From NCBI RefSeq assembly GCF_014334015.1, contig NZ_CP060488.1, forward strand, positions 62,001-126,000: a stretch of DNA of 64,000 nucleotides, given 5' to 3'. Source of the stretch: Bacteroides sp. M10 (GTDB lineage: Bacteria; Bacteroidota; Bacteroidia; Bacteroidales; Bacteroidaceae). The notes under the pieces were generated by a model. The model searched no databases. It was not told the origin of the DNA and was given only the letters and a program-made list of their open reading frames with translations. The position numbers were made by a program, and so were the translations under genes. Below are positions 52,843 through 62,265 of this stretch, piece by piece. Numbering within the stretch: the first letter of the stretch is position 1; every line of letters starts with the position of its first letter.

Positions 52843-54396
52843 CTATTTATCAAAATACTGGATCAAATCATACGCATTAAAATTCAATTCGCGGGCAAAG
52901 AAAGATAAATAAGGAAACAACTGATAAGAATTATCATAAAGACCCTTATTGGCAGGTTTCGACGAATTATCCGTACCATCATCATCCTGATATTTAAACC
53001 AATGCCATCCGATACAATTCTTAGCTTCAAGCAATCCTAATGTAAAATGCTGATAAGCATAAGCCCTCTCATTTTGTGTAGGAACAGAATATCCGGCTCC
53101 CGACTGGTTATTCAGATCGGAATCCTCCACCCCTTTCGTATAAAACTCACTTACAAGAAACGGCTTATCCGCCCAACTTGCCCAGTCTGCAATCGCTGTT
53201 GTCAGTTCGGGACTCCAACGGCTATAATAGTTGATAGAAATAACATCACAATATTTTCCGGCAGCCCTCATCACTCCCTCCATATATTTAGGAGTTCCAT
53301 GTAATCGAGTCCCCAGATAAAGCAGCTTATCATCTACTTTCATCACTGCCTCTTTCACTGCTTTATAATATTTCTCTGCTACGATACCTGCAAACTCGTT
53401 ATTCAAGGCATCCGTCACACTTTGCACCCCCTTGGAATCCATAAAGGCTTTTGCCGCAACATAAGCCGGATCATTCGAACTGTTGATAGCCAGGAAACGA
53501 TCCAAAATCCGGGAACTGTTTGAAGAGAAGTTTATCTCATTATCCGAGAAGAAACCCAATACATTTGGATCGCGCAGATAATCTGCGAAAGCACTACCTG
53601 CCAAATATGATTCACACCATTCAGCCCATCCATTATAAAACACAAGGCCTGCAGCATTATCATCACTTCCTCCGGGATAATTATAAGATTTCGCACTCTT
53701 GAACTGGCTTAGAAAAGCAAAGGAAGGTGCCAAAGTCAACGGACTGCTTGGATTGGAAGCATTATGAGTCTGAATCAACGAGTACGCTCCCGTACAGAAT
53801 GCACCTGTACCATGAAAACCGATCTCACTCAATTCACGTTGAGTAGTGGACAGCCACTTCTCATCAGTTCCAAACCTATTATTCCAGGCTGTTTTATTAC
53901 GACTGGAAGTTCCTTTGCGCAAAGAAGTTGCACTACGTTCAAGATGCAGGCAGCCTTCCGGATCAACCAACCACCAACGTCCATCTATCTTCTTCGTATA
54001 AAACCTGCCCGTAGCTGCTTGTTTCGGAAGCGTTGTCGAACTTCCATACTTATTCACTGACTCCTGATATGCTTTCAATGTCTTAATAGCCGGTTTATAT
54101 CCATCCATATAAGCAATAATACGTGTATTCCCCGTTGTCCAACTGGATATGGGAGGATAAGCACTGGAATACTTGACACTGATAGGGCGATACATATTGG
54201 CATTTAATGACGGAGCATATATCACAGAAGCTCCAGGAACAGGTAAATCTTCCGGGTATTCCGACTCCACATCTCCCCCACCCATCACTATATCAGGAGG
54301 CATAAAATTAGGGTCCTTATCATCATCATCCGTACAAGAAACCATAGGAATAGAACTTATAAACAGTAAAGCTCCCAGTATAAATATTTTTTTCAT
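52843..54396 (-). CDS. GH-A-fold glycoside hydrolase resembling GH50 agarase, lipoprotein
   Basis: A 517-residue lipoprotein (PMVSC, Cys 21, followed by TDDDDKD, a surface-export signal). The barrel has the acid/base Glu 287 in FFSDNEINF and the probable nucleophile Glu 417 in VSEFYTKG. It is a paralog of the next gene upstream, with blocks such as GTRLHGTPKYMEGVMRAAGK. It should hydrolyse beta-linked galactan-type glycans, but the exact family is not certain. The ATG at 54396 is preferred over one 63 bases upstream, because the lipobox follows it. It is the last gene of PUL 2 in this window. Confidence 0.75.
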   Translation of the reverse strand: MKKIFILGALLFISSIPMVSCTDDDDKDPNFMPPDIVMGGGDVESEYPEDLPVPGASVIYAPSLNANMYRPISVKYSSAYPPISSWTTGNTRIIAYMDGYKPAIKTLKAYQESVNKYGSSTTLPKQAATGRFYTKKIDGRWWLVDPEGCLHLERSATSLRKGTSSRNKTAWNNRFGTDEKWLSTTQRELSEIGFHGTGAFCTGAYSLIQTHNASNPSSPLTLAPSFAFLSQFKSAKSYNYPGGSDDNAAGLVFYNGWAEWCESYLAGSAFADYLRDPNVLGFFSDNEINFSSNSSRILDRFLAINSSNDPAYVAAKAFMDSKGVQSVTDALNNEFAGIVAEKYYKAVKEAVMKVDDKLLYLGTRLHGTPKYMEGVMRAAGKYCDVISINYYSRWSPELTTAIADWASWADKPFLVSEFYTKGVEDSDLNNQSGAGYSVPTQNERAYAYQHFTLGLLEAKNCIGWHWFKYQDDDGTDNSSKPANKGLYDNSYQLFPYLSFFARELNFNAYDLIQYFDK

Positions 54397-54406
54397 GGTA
54401 TGTATT

Positions 54407-55819
54407 TTATAGATTGTTATTTGATTGTTGATCGAACCAGTCGGCCAAACGATAGGCATTGATATTCAATTCTTTCATAGCATCGGCCAACGGTTTATAA
54501 AGATTGTATTCATTATCTATCAGTCCCTTATTAGAGTCCAGATTCGAAGGATCTGCCCCTTTTGCCGTCGGATCATTATCCTGATAACGAAACCAGTGCC
54601 ATCCGACACAATTTCCACTTTCCAATAATCCTAAAACAAAATGCTGATAGGCATATCCACGCTCCTGTTGAGTTTGAACGGTAAAACCCGCTCCTGTCGT
54701 ATTCGCCAGTCCGGAATCCATTCCTTTCGTATAAAATTCCGTAATGATGAAAGGCTTTTGAGCCCATTCTCCCCAATGTTTCATGGTCTTTTCACTCGGC
54801 GTCCACGCTCCATAGTAGTTAATTGCAACGACATCACAATACCTGCCTGCCGCTTCCACAATCTGGCGGATAAACTTCGGTTTTCCATGTAAACGACTGC
54901 CTAGATAGAGATGATTGGGATCATACTTCCGAATCGCTTCCGATACTACTTTATAATATCGTTCAGCTACCACCCCTGCAAACTCCTCCCGGTGCTCATC
55001 GGTTATTTGCTGCGAAGTAATTCCCTGCTTTTTCAACCAGGATTCCGCATACACTCTTCCCGGATCACCAGGGTTCTGTAAAGTCAGATAACCTTCCAGA
55101 TTTTTGGGTCCGAACGGAAGTTCATTATCCGAAAAATAACCAATGATGTTTTTATCCATTTTATTCGCAACCAGTTTTTGTACTATCTCATCGCAATAAG
55201 TCTCGAATTCCGGGTCAAAAACGAAAATACACTGATTAGGATATCCCGTGTTACCAGGCAACTGATAAGTTCCTCCCCGTTTCTTACCATATCCGCTCAT
55301 CAAGTTGAGAATGATTGAGCGGGTCAAGACCTCTTTGTGGGATGCATTGTAAGAAGCAATCGCCTCTTCGTTACTCCAAGAGCCCGCACCGGAAAAGCCC
55401 AGTGAATGAATCAACCGTGCCGTCCCTTCGATCCATCTTTCTTCCGTACCGAATTTATCCAGCATGGCTTGTTTATTGCGTTCAGAGGTACCTAAACGTA
55501 CTCCAACCACCACTTTCTGTAAATGCCGATATCCGTCGGGATCAATCATCCACCAACGATTTCCAATACGTTCTACTCTAAAAAATCCAGTAGCCCGGTG
55601 TTTCGGAGCATCCAAATCACTTCCATACTCATTTACGTGCACTTTATCAGTAGCTTTAAAACCATCCAATTGAGCAATGGTACGGGTATCATACTCCTTC
55701 CATGGAAGATCTTTCTGTCCTTTCACCCACGGACGGGCAGTGACCTTAAATGTACGCCCCTGCCCATAACCCAACTGGGATAACAGCAGTAAAAACAATA
55801 TAACTATACTATTTTTCAT
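54407..55819 (-). CDS. GH-A-fold glycoside hydrolase resembling GH50 agarase, periplasmic
   Basis: A 470-residue enzyme with an ordinary signal peptide (cut after LGYGQ), so it is predicted to be periplasmic. The acid/base Glu 233 (FSDNELPFG) and nucleophile Glu 361 (ITEFYTKG) are intact. It shares blocks with the lipoprotein paralog, including GSRLHGKPKFIRQIVEAAGR and YAYQHFVLGLLESGNCVGWH. The pair may split the work between cell surface and periplasm. The GH2 gene lies three bases upstream. Confidence 0.78.
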   Translation of the reverse strand: MKNSIVILFLLLLSQLGYGQGRTFKVTARPWVKGQKDLPWKEYDTRTIAQLDGFKATDKVHVNEYGSDLDAPKHRATGFFRVERIGNRWWMIDPDGYRHLQKVVVGVRLGTSERNKQAMLDKFGTEERWIEGTARLIHSLGFSGAGSWSNEEAIASYNASHKEVLTRSIILNLMSGYGKKRGGTYQLPGNTGYPNQCIFVFDPEFETYCDEIVQKLVANKMDKNIIGYFSDNELPFGPKNLEGYLTLQNPGDPGRVYAESWLKKQGITSQQITDEHREEFAGVVAERYYKVVSEAIRKYDPNHLYLGSRLHGKPKFIRQIVEAAGRYCDVVAINYYGAWTPSEKTMKHWGEWAQKPFIITEFYTKGMDSGLANTTGAGFTVQTQQERGYAYQHFVLGLLESGNCVGWHWFRYQDNDPTAKGADPSNLDSNKGLIDNEYNLYKPLADAMKELNINAYRLADWFDQQSNNNL

Positions 55820-55822
55820 CTT

Positions 55823-58498
55823 CTAATATTCTTTTACGATTCGTATTGCATTTAAAATAGGCACAGACTCTACCGCTCCAAAACGAACGACAAGCCCTTT
55901 TCCCTGTGAAACCGGAACAATATACTTTTTAATGACCGCACGTTCGGAACCGTATTCTTCTGCAATATTCATTTGTCTGGCAACAGATACCCCATTTATA
56001 TCCACAGAAAATACCCGGTTTGCATACTCCTCTTTCACCACATCATTACCTAAATTATACACCAAAGCCTCTCTTTTATTTTCGGAAGTAAGTTCCGTCC
56101 AATACAAATATACAGCATAGACACCATCCGGCACATCCGCTTTAAAGGCCTCAATACCTACACGTTGCGTCTGAAAGATAGGATCCTGATCCGTTCCCAG
56201 TATATCAGTGTCGCTGGCAGGCAAAGAACCGTATCGAGTCTTGTTCGGAGCCACTTCTCCGCCAATATATCCCCATGAGCCTTTTTCATAAGCCTGTTCG
56301 GGTATCCAGCACAGTTCTGCTGTCCGGTCCTCGAAATAACGTTGAGCGCCCAGTAATACATTGACTTCCGTAAAGCCGTTCTTCACATTGACACATTGAA
56401 AATTGCAGACATACTGGTCACGATATTCGCGTCCCTCTTTTTCAATTACAGCATCTACCACATTCTCTCCGTTAACAAAAGGAATATCCACAGAAACGAC
56501 CTTATCCGATACCGGATATACTCCCAAACTCTTTCCATTTAAAAAGACTTCCACCTTATCTGCATTGGTATACACCTTCAAAGGTTGCGTACAGCTCTTT
56601 CCATCCCGACTGGCTCCTGCCCTGTTCTTCCACGATTTAGAAGCAATGTGCAGGACAGGTGCCTCTTTCAGATAAGCCTGATAAAGATAATATCCATCTT
56701 TACGTTCTCTATCCGTACTTACCAACCCTTTATTGTTCACATGAGGCATGGCGTTTCTTCTGGCTTCAGAATAAAAATCATTCAAGTTCCAAACCATAGT
56801 TCCCACGATATAATCCCTCTTTAGAATTTCAGGCAAGTAATGTTCGTGGTAGATGGAACCAAATTCACAACTAAAGTCAAACCGCATCGGCGAAAAAGAG
56901 TGAATACGAGTATCCACATCCGCCCCATATTCGGTAATGAGCAACGGTTTGTGGGGAAACTCCCTGTGAAGCTCTTCCAGTTTCTCTTCAAATCCACTCA
57001 AGCTACCACCATACCATCCATTATAAAGATTAAAACCCAATAACATCGGTAATTCTGTAATTCCCGCTTCCTGATAGATTTGAGAAGTAGAATGACAAGG
57101 CAACATGGTATAGCGTTCCGAATCCAAACTTCTTATCTGCGCCTCAACCGCCGAAGCTATTTGATGAAGGAATGTCATGTAGTCCGCCCGCTCCTTCTTA
57201 TTTTCCGGATTAAAAGGAGGACGCAAAAGCACTTCATTCATATAAGCCCAAATAATAACAGATGGATAATTATAGTTCTGACAAACCATCTCTGTCACCT
57301 GTTCCACGCAATTATCCATAAATGCCTTACTTTGAGTGATGGCATTCACTACTGGAATTTCAACCGAAGTCAATAGCCCTAACTTATCACACATCTGCAT
57401 CACAACCGGATCTTGCGGATAATGAGCCACTCGCAGGAAATTACTTCCCATATCCTTACTCAACTGTACATCCCGAATATGCATTTCATCCCGCAAAGCA
57501 TTTCCCATTCCTTTGTAATCCTGATGCCGACTGGTACCAATCAATTTCCGATATTTCCCATTCAAGAAAAAACCTTTCTCCGCATCAAAACGATATTCAC
57601 GAATTCCCAGCGGATTGACAACACAATCGAGCACCTCCTCTTTTTTATTCTTCAGACGGCTATACACCTTATATATATAAGGAGAGTCTACATCCCAACG
57701 TTTAGGCTGCGTAATAGTCATGAGCGATTCAAAAGCTACATTCTTTTCTTCTGCCTTCACATTTACTTTCTTTTGTGAAAGCGCTACTCTGTTACCATCT
57801 GCATCCAAAATCTCCGTTTCAAGAATCAATGATTGATTACTCTTCAAAGCATTGGACAAGAATGTCTTCACTGAAATATTTGCTTGCAAATCCGTAATCT
57901 TCGATGCTTTGAGATACACACCACTAGAAGCATAATGAGTAGTAGACAGTTGCACAGGAGAAGTATACACCAGATAAACATCCCGATAGATTCCCCCGAA
58001 GAAAGTAAAGTCCGCCGAAAGAGGAGCAATATCCGGATGATGCGAGTTGTCAACACTCACAGCTATCAGATTGCGTCCGGCATGGACATAATCAGTCACG
58101 TCAAACGTAAAAGCGGAATAACCACCTTTATGATTTCCAACAAACGTTCCATTCACAAACACATTCGTTTCTTGATTGGCTCCCTCAAAACTAAGATAGA
58201 CTCTTTGTTCGGGAATCAGTTCCTCCACTGTCACCACTTTCCTGTACCAGCCTTTTCCCCGGAAATAACCGGGAATTTCATCATCTGCATCTTTTGCATT
58301 CCATGTATGAGGAATGGAAACATCAGTCCAACCGGAAATATCAAAGTCAGCAGTGGACGCGTCTCCCTCAAAGAGGGAGAACTTCCAACCATCATTAATC
58401 GTTTGCGTCACACGCTGACTATAAACCGTGCCGGTCATAACCAGTAACAAACAGGCTAAAATTATTTTTTGATATACCTTATACATACCTAATACCAT
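55823..58498 (-). CDS. GH2 beta-galactosidase-family glycoside hydrolase
   Basis: An 891-residue secreted enzyme (signal peptide, cut after VYSQ). The sugar-binding domain (about 40-190), immunoglobulin-like domain (about 190-300) and barrel are present, with the acid/base Glu 422 in WAYMNEV and the nucleophile Glu 523 in ITEYGAD. Additional beta domains end the protein, including a malectin-like one at about 750-890. GH2 enzymes usually cleave terminal beta-galactose, glucuronate or mannose; beta-galactose fits a galactan. Its ATG overlaps the stop of the upstream gene (TAATG). Confidence 0.9.
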   Translation of the reverse strand: MVLGMYKVYQKIILACLLLVMTGTVYSQRVTQTINDGWKFSLFEGDASTADFDISGWTDVSIPHTWNAKDADDEIPGYFRGKGWYRKVVTVEELIPEQRVYLSFEGANQETNVFVNGTFVGNHKGGYSAFTFDVTDYVHAGRNLIAVSVDNSHHPDIAPLSADFTFFGGIYRDVYLVYTSPVQLSTTHYASSGVYLKASKITDLQANISVKTFLSNALKSNQSLILETEILDADGNRVALSQKKVNVKAEEKNVAFESLMTITQPKRWDVDSPYIYKVYSRLKNKKEEVLDCVVNPLGIREYRFDAEKGFFLNGKYRKLIGTSRHQDYKGMGNALRDEMHIRDVQLSKDMGSNFLRVAHYPQDPVVMQMCDKLGLLTSVEIPVVNAITQSKAFMDNCVEQVTEMVCQNYNYPSVIIWAYMNEVLLRPPFNPENKKERADYMTFLHQIASAVEAQIRSLDSERYTMLPCHSTSQIYQEAGITELPMLLGFNLYNGWYGGSLSGFEEKLEELHREFPHKPLLITEYGADVDTRIHSFSPMRFDFSCEFGSIYHEHYLPEILKRDYIVGTMVWNLNDFYSEARRNAMPHVNNKGLVSTDRERKDGYYLYQAYLKEAPVLHIASKSWKNRAGASRDGKSCTQPLKVYTNADKVEVFLNGKSLGVYPVSDKVVSVDIPFVNGENVVDAVIEKEGREYRDQYVCNFQCVNVKNGFTEVNVLLGAQRYFEDRTAELCWIPEQAYEKGSWGYIGGEVAPNKTRYGSLPASDTDILGTDQDPIFQTQRVGIEAFKADVPDGVYAVYLYWTELTSENKREALVYNLGNDVVKEEYANRVFSVDINGVSVARQMNIAEEYGSERAVIKKYIVPVSQGKGLVVRFGAVESVPILNAIRIVKEY

Positions 58499-60612
58499 TA
58501 TTTCGAAATTGAACGGACTGCACGAACAAATCTTTTACCGTCTTTTTTAGCATTCGATTTATCCCAGGCAAGCGGTTTTCCAAAACGTACATAAAATGCG
58601 CTTGTACCGCTCGACGTTTCACGACTAGCCCAATAAGAATCTCCGGTAGCAGATGCCGCTGCCGTATTCATGATAGTTCCTCCTGCACCAGTAATCACTT
58701 GATCCCAAGCTGTACGGTTTGCTTTCTCAAAATCAGTAATCGCATCCGGGTTATTCTCCGTTGCATCTGCCACTGCAGTCCCATTATAAGTTTCAAACAT
58801 CTGTTCCAAATCCGTTCTCGTAGGCCAATACCATCCGGAACCTTTATCCATACAATATTTAAGAGCGGGCATTTCTGCTGCATTCGGCAATGCTGCCAAC
58901 GCAGTAGTATTTGCCAAGCCATCATCATTAGATAAAGTCAATTTCGTAGAAGTCGGAGAGCTTGCCGTAGACCATTCCAGATTCTCTCTGTCCAATGACA
59001 TAATCTTAGCCTTACCGCGATTAGTGCCATCTACCCAGAACACAATGCCTCCTTTTAACGAACCATTATCCGCAATCACCTGTCCCACCGCAAACTCGGA
59101 ACTTAAAAGCCCTCTTTGTGTAATAGTAACTTCTTGCTTAGGTGCATTCGCTCCGCTTCCGGCTATTACTGTAGCAGTCGTTACCCGGTTAGAACTATTC
59201 AAATTAGGCGATAATGTCCAGAAATAAAGAGTTTTACTTGTTATATCAACATACGCTTTCACCCAAGACTCATCAGTTACATTTACTGTAAATTCTGTTT
59301 CATCAGAAATCATCGTTATTCCTTCTGATTTCATCACAGCATCAGGAGTAATAGTCACGGCATTTGTGCTTAATTCGAGAGAAGCACCTCCTTCAGCCGC
59401 AACATTCTGATTCACCGTTACCTCCACCGACTTAGCGGCTGTGCCAGTACCGGCTGTAACCGTAGCAACAGTCGTACGAACATCGCCAGTGGTATTTTTA
59501 GATTTTGCTTTGAACGTAACTGTTGTGCCCGAAATAATATACGAAAGCCAGGAATCATTTGCCAAAGCCACACTAAATACCGTTTTATTGGATGTCAATG
59601 TCACATTTGCTTCCGCTTCATTAGCTCCTTCCAATGTCACAGGATTCGGATTAACCGTCAATGTTGCCGGTTCTTCAGGATAAGTATAATCACCGATTGT
59701 ACGCATACATCTTACAAAACGGTTGGTAGCTGTTTTATTTCCTGCATCAGCTCCCGATTTACCGAAACGTACCCAATAAGCCTGATTACCTGCTGCGTTT
59801 TCCGTACTCGACCAATAGCTTTCGCCATTGCCCGAACCGGCAGCCTCGTTCATCACATCACCTTGTAAATCAGTCAACATCTTATCAAATGCAGCACGTG
59901 CCGCCTTCTCTACTTCCGTCAGTTTATCAGGTACGGCTGAAACAAAATCCGGATCAGTATGTCCAACACCATTATAGGCATCAAACAATTCCCATAATTC
60001 ATCGCGGGCAGGCAAATACCACCCGTCACCCAACGACTGGCAATATGCTACCGCATCATTTGCCGACGGAGAAGTGAACAAGGCAGAATTAGCATATCCG
60101 TTGACAGTGGAAAGTGCACTATGAGGCATCACAGAAGCCTCAAAAGGATTCCCTCCCTGACGTTTCACTGAAACCGCTTTTCCTACCATATTATCCGAAG
60201 GATCCACCCAGAAAATCATACCGATACCCTCATCCACACTTTGTCCTATCTTCAAAGAAAGATCCGGTTCTTTAGAATCCTGGGTAACCGTCACCTCTAC
60301 TGTATATGAGCCGCAAGTCAGTTTCACGACAGTCGTTCTTGCATCTTCACCGTCATTTTGTGTCAAGGCCGTGTAGACAACACTTTTAGAACTTACATCT
60401 ACAGAAAGCCATTCCGCTTCGTACTGTGCAACAACCTGACCGACATTGGTATATAACAGCGACGTAACAGAAGAACCCGCCGCTTTCGCCAAATTTACTT
60501 TTGTATCTTTACAATTAAATTCAGGCATCACGCGTACCGATGCATCATCGACACAGGAAAGTAACCCCAGATTTAAAATCAATAAGAAGTATATTACTTT
60601 TTTCATATTCAT
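58498..60612 (-). CDS. Surface lipoprotein with three BACON-like and two Lcl/DUF1566-like domains
   Basis: A 704-residue lipoprotein (LLSC, Cys 20, VDDASV). Domain order: BACON-like (about 30-113), Lcl/DUF1566-like (about 118-310, with CQSLGDGWYLPARDELWELF), BACON-like (about 316-402), BACON-like (about 410-500), Lcl-like (about 505-704, with CMDKGSGWYWPTRTDLEQMF). The internal repeat suggests duplication. It sits where SusE/SusF-type surface glycan-binding proteins normally do, between SusD and the enzymes, so it probably binds the substrate. The second Met (60606) could also start it. Confidence 0.82.
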   Translation of the reverse strand: MNMKKVIYFLLILNLGLLSCVDDASVRVMPEFNCKDTKVNLAKAAGSSVTSLLYTNVGQVVAQYEAEWLSVDVSSKSVVYTALTQNDGEDARTTVVKLTCGSYTVEVTVTQDSKEPDLSLKIGQSVDEGIGMIFWVDPSDNMVGKAVSVKRQGGNPFEASVMPHSALSTVNGYANSALFTSPSANDAVAYCQSLGDGWYLPARDELWELFDAYNGVGHTDPDFVSAVPDKLTEVEKAARAAFDKMLTDLQGDVMNEAAGSGNGESYWSSTENAAGNQAYWVRFGKSGADAGNKTATNRFVRCMRTIGDYTYPEEPATLTVNPNPVTLEGANEAEANVTLTSNKTVFSVALANDSWLSYIISGTTVTFKAKSKNTTGDVRTTVATVTAGTGTAAKSVEVTVNQNVAAEGGASLELSTNAVTITPDAVMKSEGITMISDETEFTVNVTDESWVKAYVDITSKTLYFWTLSPNLNSSNRVTTATVIAGSGANAPKQEVTITQRGLLSSEFAVGQVIADNGSLKGGIVFWVDGTNRGKAKIMSLDRENLEWSTASSPTSTKLTLSNDDGLANTTALAALPNAAEMPALKYCMDKGSGWYWPTRTDLEQMFETYNGTAVADATENNPDAITDFEKANRTAWDQVITGAGGTIMNTAAASATGDSYWASRETSSGTSAFYVRFGKPLAWDKSNAKKDGKRFVRAVRSISK

Positions 60613-60637
60613 TCATGTTTTACAGATAATCAATCGC

Positions 60638-62251
60638 TTAATACCAGTTCTCATTCTGTGGGAAATTCTCTTTCCCCATCAAGTCAATCTGTTCCTGTGG
60701 AATAGGCCAACATTCGTGCTTTCCAACCACAAAACTGGTACGGCATTCCGCATAATCTTTATCCAGATAAGGGTTTTCAGCCTTCGTCTCGCCATAATGC
60801 GCTTTCACTCTTTCGCCCAAGAGTCCCAAACGTTTCAACAAAGGCCAGCGAACGCCTTCAAAATTCAACTCACGAGCATATTCATCCAAAAGTATATCCT
60901 GCGTCAGAGGACCTGCAAATTTATCATTTCCCGCACGTTCCCATGTTTTATTGTAACAGCGTAAAGCATCCGTACTCATACCTCCGTCACGACGCATATA
61001 TGCCTCTGCCGCCATTAAGTAAGTTTCTGCCAGTCGATAGACAATCAGATCCTTGAAACCTGTTGTCCGGTCCGGATTATCAGCCATCGTCCATTGGTCA
61101 AAGTATTTTTTCGACATAAAATGCAGTGTTTCACAATAGCTGGAACTCTGTGTAAGAGGAATCAATTCTCCATATTTAGGAGAAGTAGGGTCATTGTATT
61201 TGAAACGGTGAACAAACAACTCATTATATCGCGTATCTTTTGCCTGATCGTACAGACTCAACAAATAGGTATTCGGATAAATACGTCCCCAACCATATCC
61301 ACCCTGATCGGCCGTATTGATACAACCTGAAATTTTATTGATTCGGGTAGTGGTTTGAATAGAGACACGATGTCCGGCAACCGGAGTTCCGGAACCACCT
61401 CCACCCAAGTTTTGTGAATATTGGAAACTCCATAACACTTCCGGAGATTTCAAATCTGCCCCATTAAATACATTCTCGGCTTTCTTTTCCATCGAGTAGA
61501 TGCCTTCCTGCTTAAAGATATCCTCACATTCCTCAATGGCTGTATCCCAATCTGACTCCCACATGGCAACCTGTGCACGAACATGTTTGGCAGTAGCTTT
61601 TGTTACCCGTCCATACAATACATTTCCATTATTTTGAGGAAGCGACCAGTCCAGCCCTTTCATGGCATCGTCCAAGTCAGTTGTAATCAGCGTCATCAGT
61701 TCTTCATGAGAAGCAGGTTTGTATTCCCGTTTCAGATTGTCGACGGTGGTCGGGGTGATATTCAGATAAAGACGGTCAAAGCGTTTCCAGAGTTCAAAAT
61801 AGCTCCGTCCTCTGAAGAATTTCGCTTCACTCCATGCTTGGAGCACATCGCTGTCATCCAGTCCCAGGGCTTCGGCGGCTACAATAATTTCATTTGCTTT
61901 TCCAATAATACCATAGTGATGTTTCCAGAACTTATTGACATCCCCAGTACTTGGAGTAAAGCTCGTATTCAAACGTCCGATTGAAGTAGAAACACCTGCT
62001 CTAAGTATCGCAATATCCGTATTAAAGTCACACATAGTAACGATGTACAGATTGGATTCATTATTATCCGCTCCACCCGGCAATTCACGTGCCAGGGAGT
62101 ACAGACCTGTAACAGCTGTATTCAACCCTTCGGGAGTAGTGAACAGATAATTGTTCGTCACATCTGTCTTTGATTCCAGATTTAATAAATCCGAGCAGGA
62201 AGCGGTCAACATTCCGCAGATGACAAAGGCTGTATATATTAACTTTTTCAT
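60638..62251 (-). CDS. SusD/RagB-family surface glycan-binding lipoprotein of PUL 2
   Basis: A 537-residue lipoprotein (lipobox TASCSD, Cys 19). SusD features are seen: EGLNTAVTGLYSLARELPGG, AWSEAKFFRGRSYFELWKRF, AKHVRAQVAMWESDWDTAIEE (TPR-like helices) and LDEYARELNFEGVRWPLLKR near the C-terminus. It should capture the glycan together with the SusC encoded upstream. It begins 14 bases after the susC stop. Confidence 0.95.
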   Translation of the reverse strand: MKKLIYTAFVICGMLTASCSDLLNLESKTDVTNNYLFTTPEGLNTAVTGLYSLARELPGGADNNESNLYIVTMCDFNTDIAILRAGVSTSIGRLNTSFTPSTGDVNKFWKHHYGIIGKANEIIVAAEALGLDDSDVLQAWSEAKFFRGRSYFELWKRFDRLYLNITPTTVDNLKREYKPASHEELMTLITTDLDDAMKGLDWSLPQNNGNVLYGRVTKATAKHVRAQVAMWESDWDTAIEECEDIFKQEGIYSMEKKAENVFNGADLKSPEVLWSFQYSQNLGGGGSGTPVAGHRVSIQTTTRINKISGCINTADQGGYGWGRIYPNTYLLSLYDQAKDTRYNELFVHRFKYNDPTSPKYGELIPLTQSSSYCETLHFMSKKYFDQWTMADNPDRTTGFKDLIVYRLAETYLMAAEAYMRRDGGMSTDALRCYNKTWERAGNDKFAGPLTQDILLDEYARELNFEGVRWPLLKRLGLLGERVKAHYGETKAENPYLDKDYAECRTSFVVGKHECWPIPQEQIDLMGKENFPQNENWY

Positions 62252-62265
62252 AAGGATTCTTTATT

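Noticed and set aside
57884..58447. 187-codon open frame on the plus strand
   Set aside because: It lies entirely antisense to the GH2 gene, has no recognisable protein features and no promoter; a shadow of the real frame.
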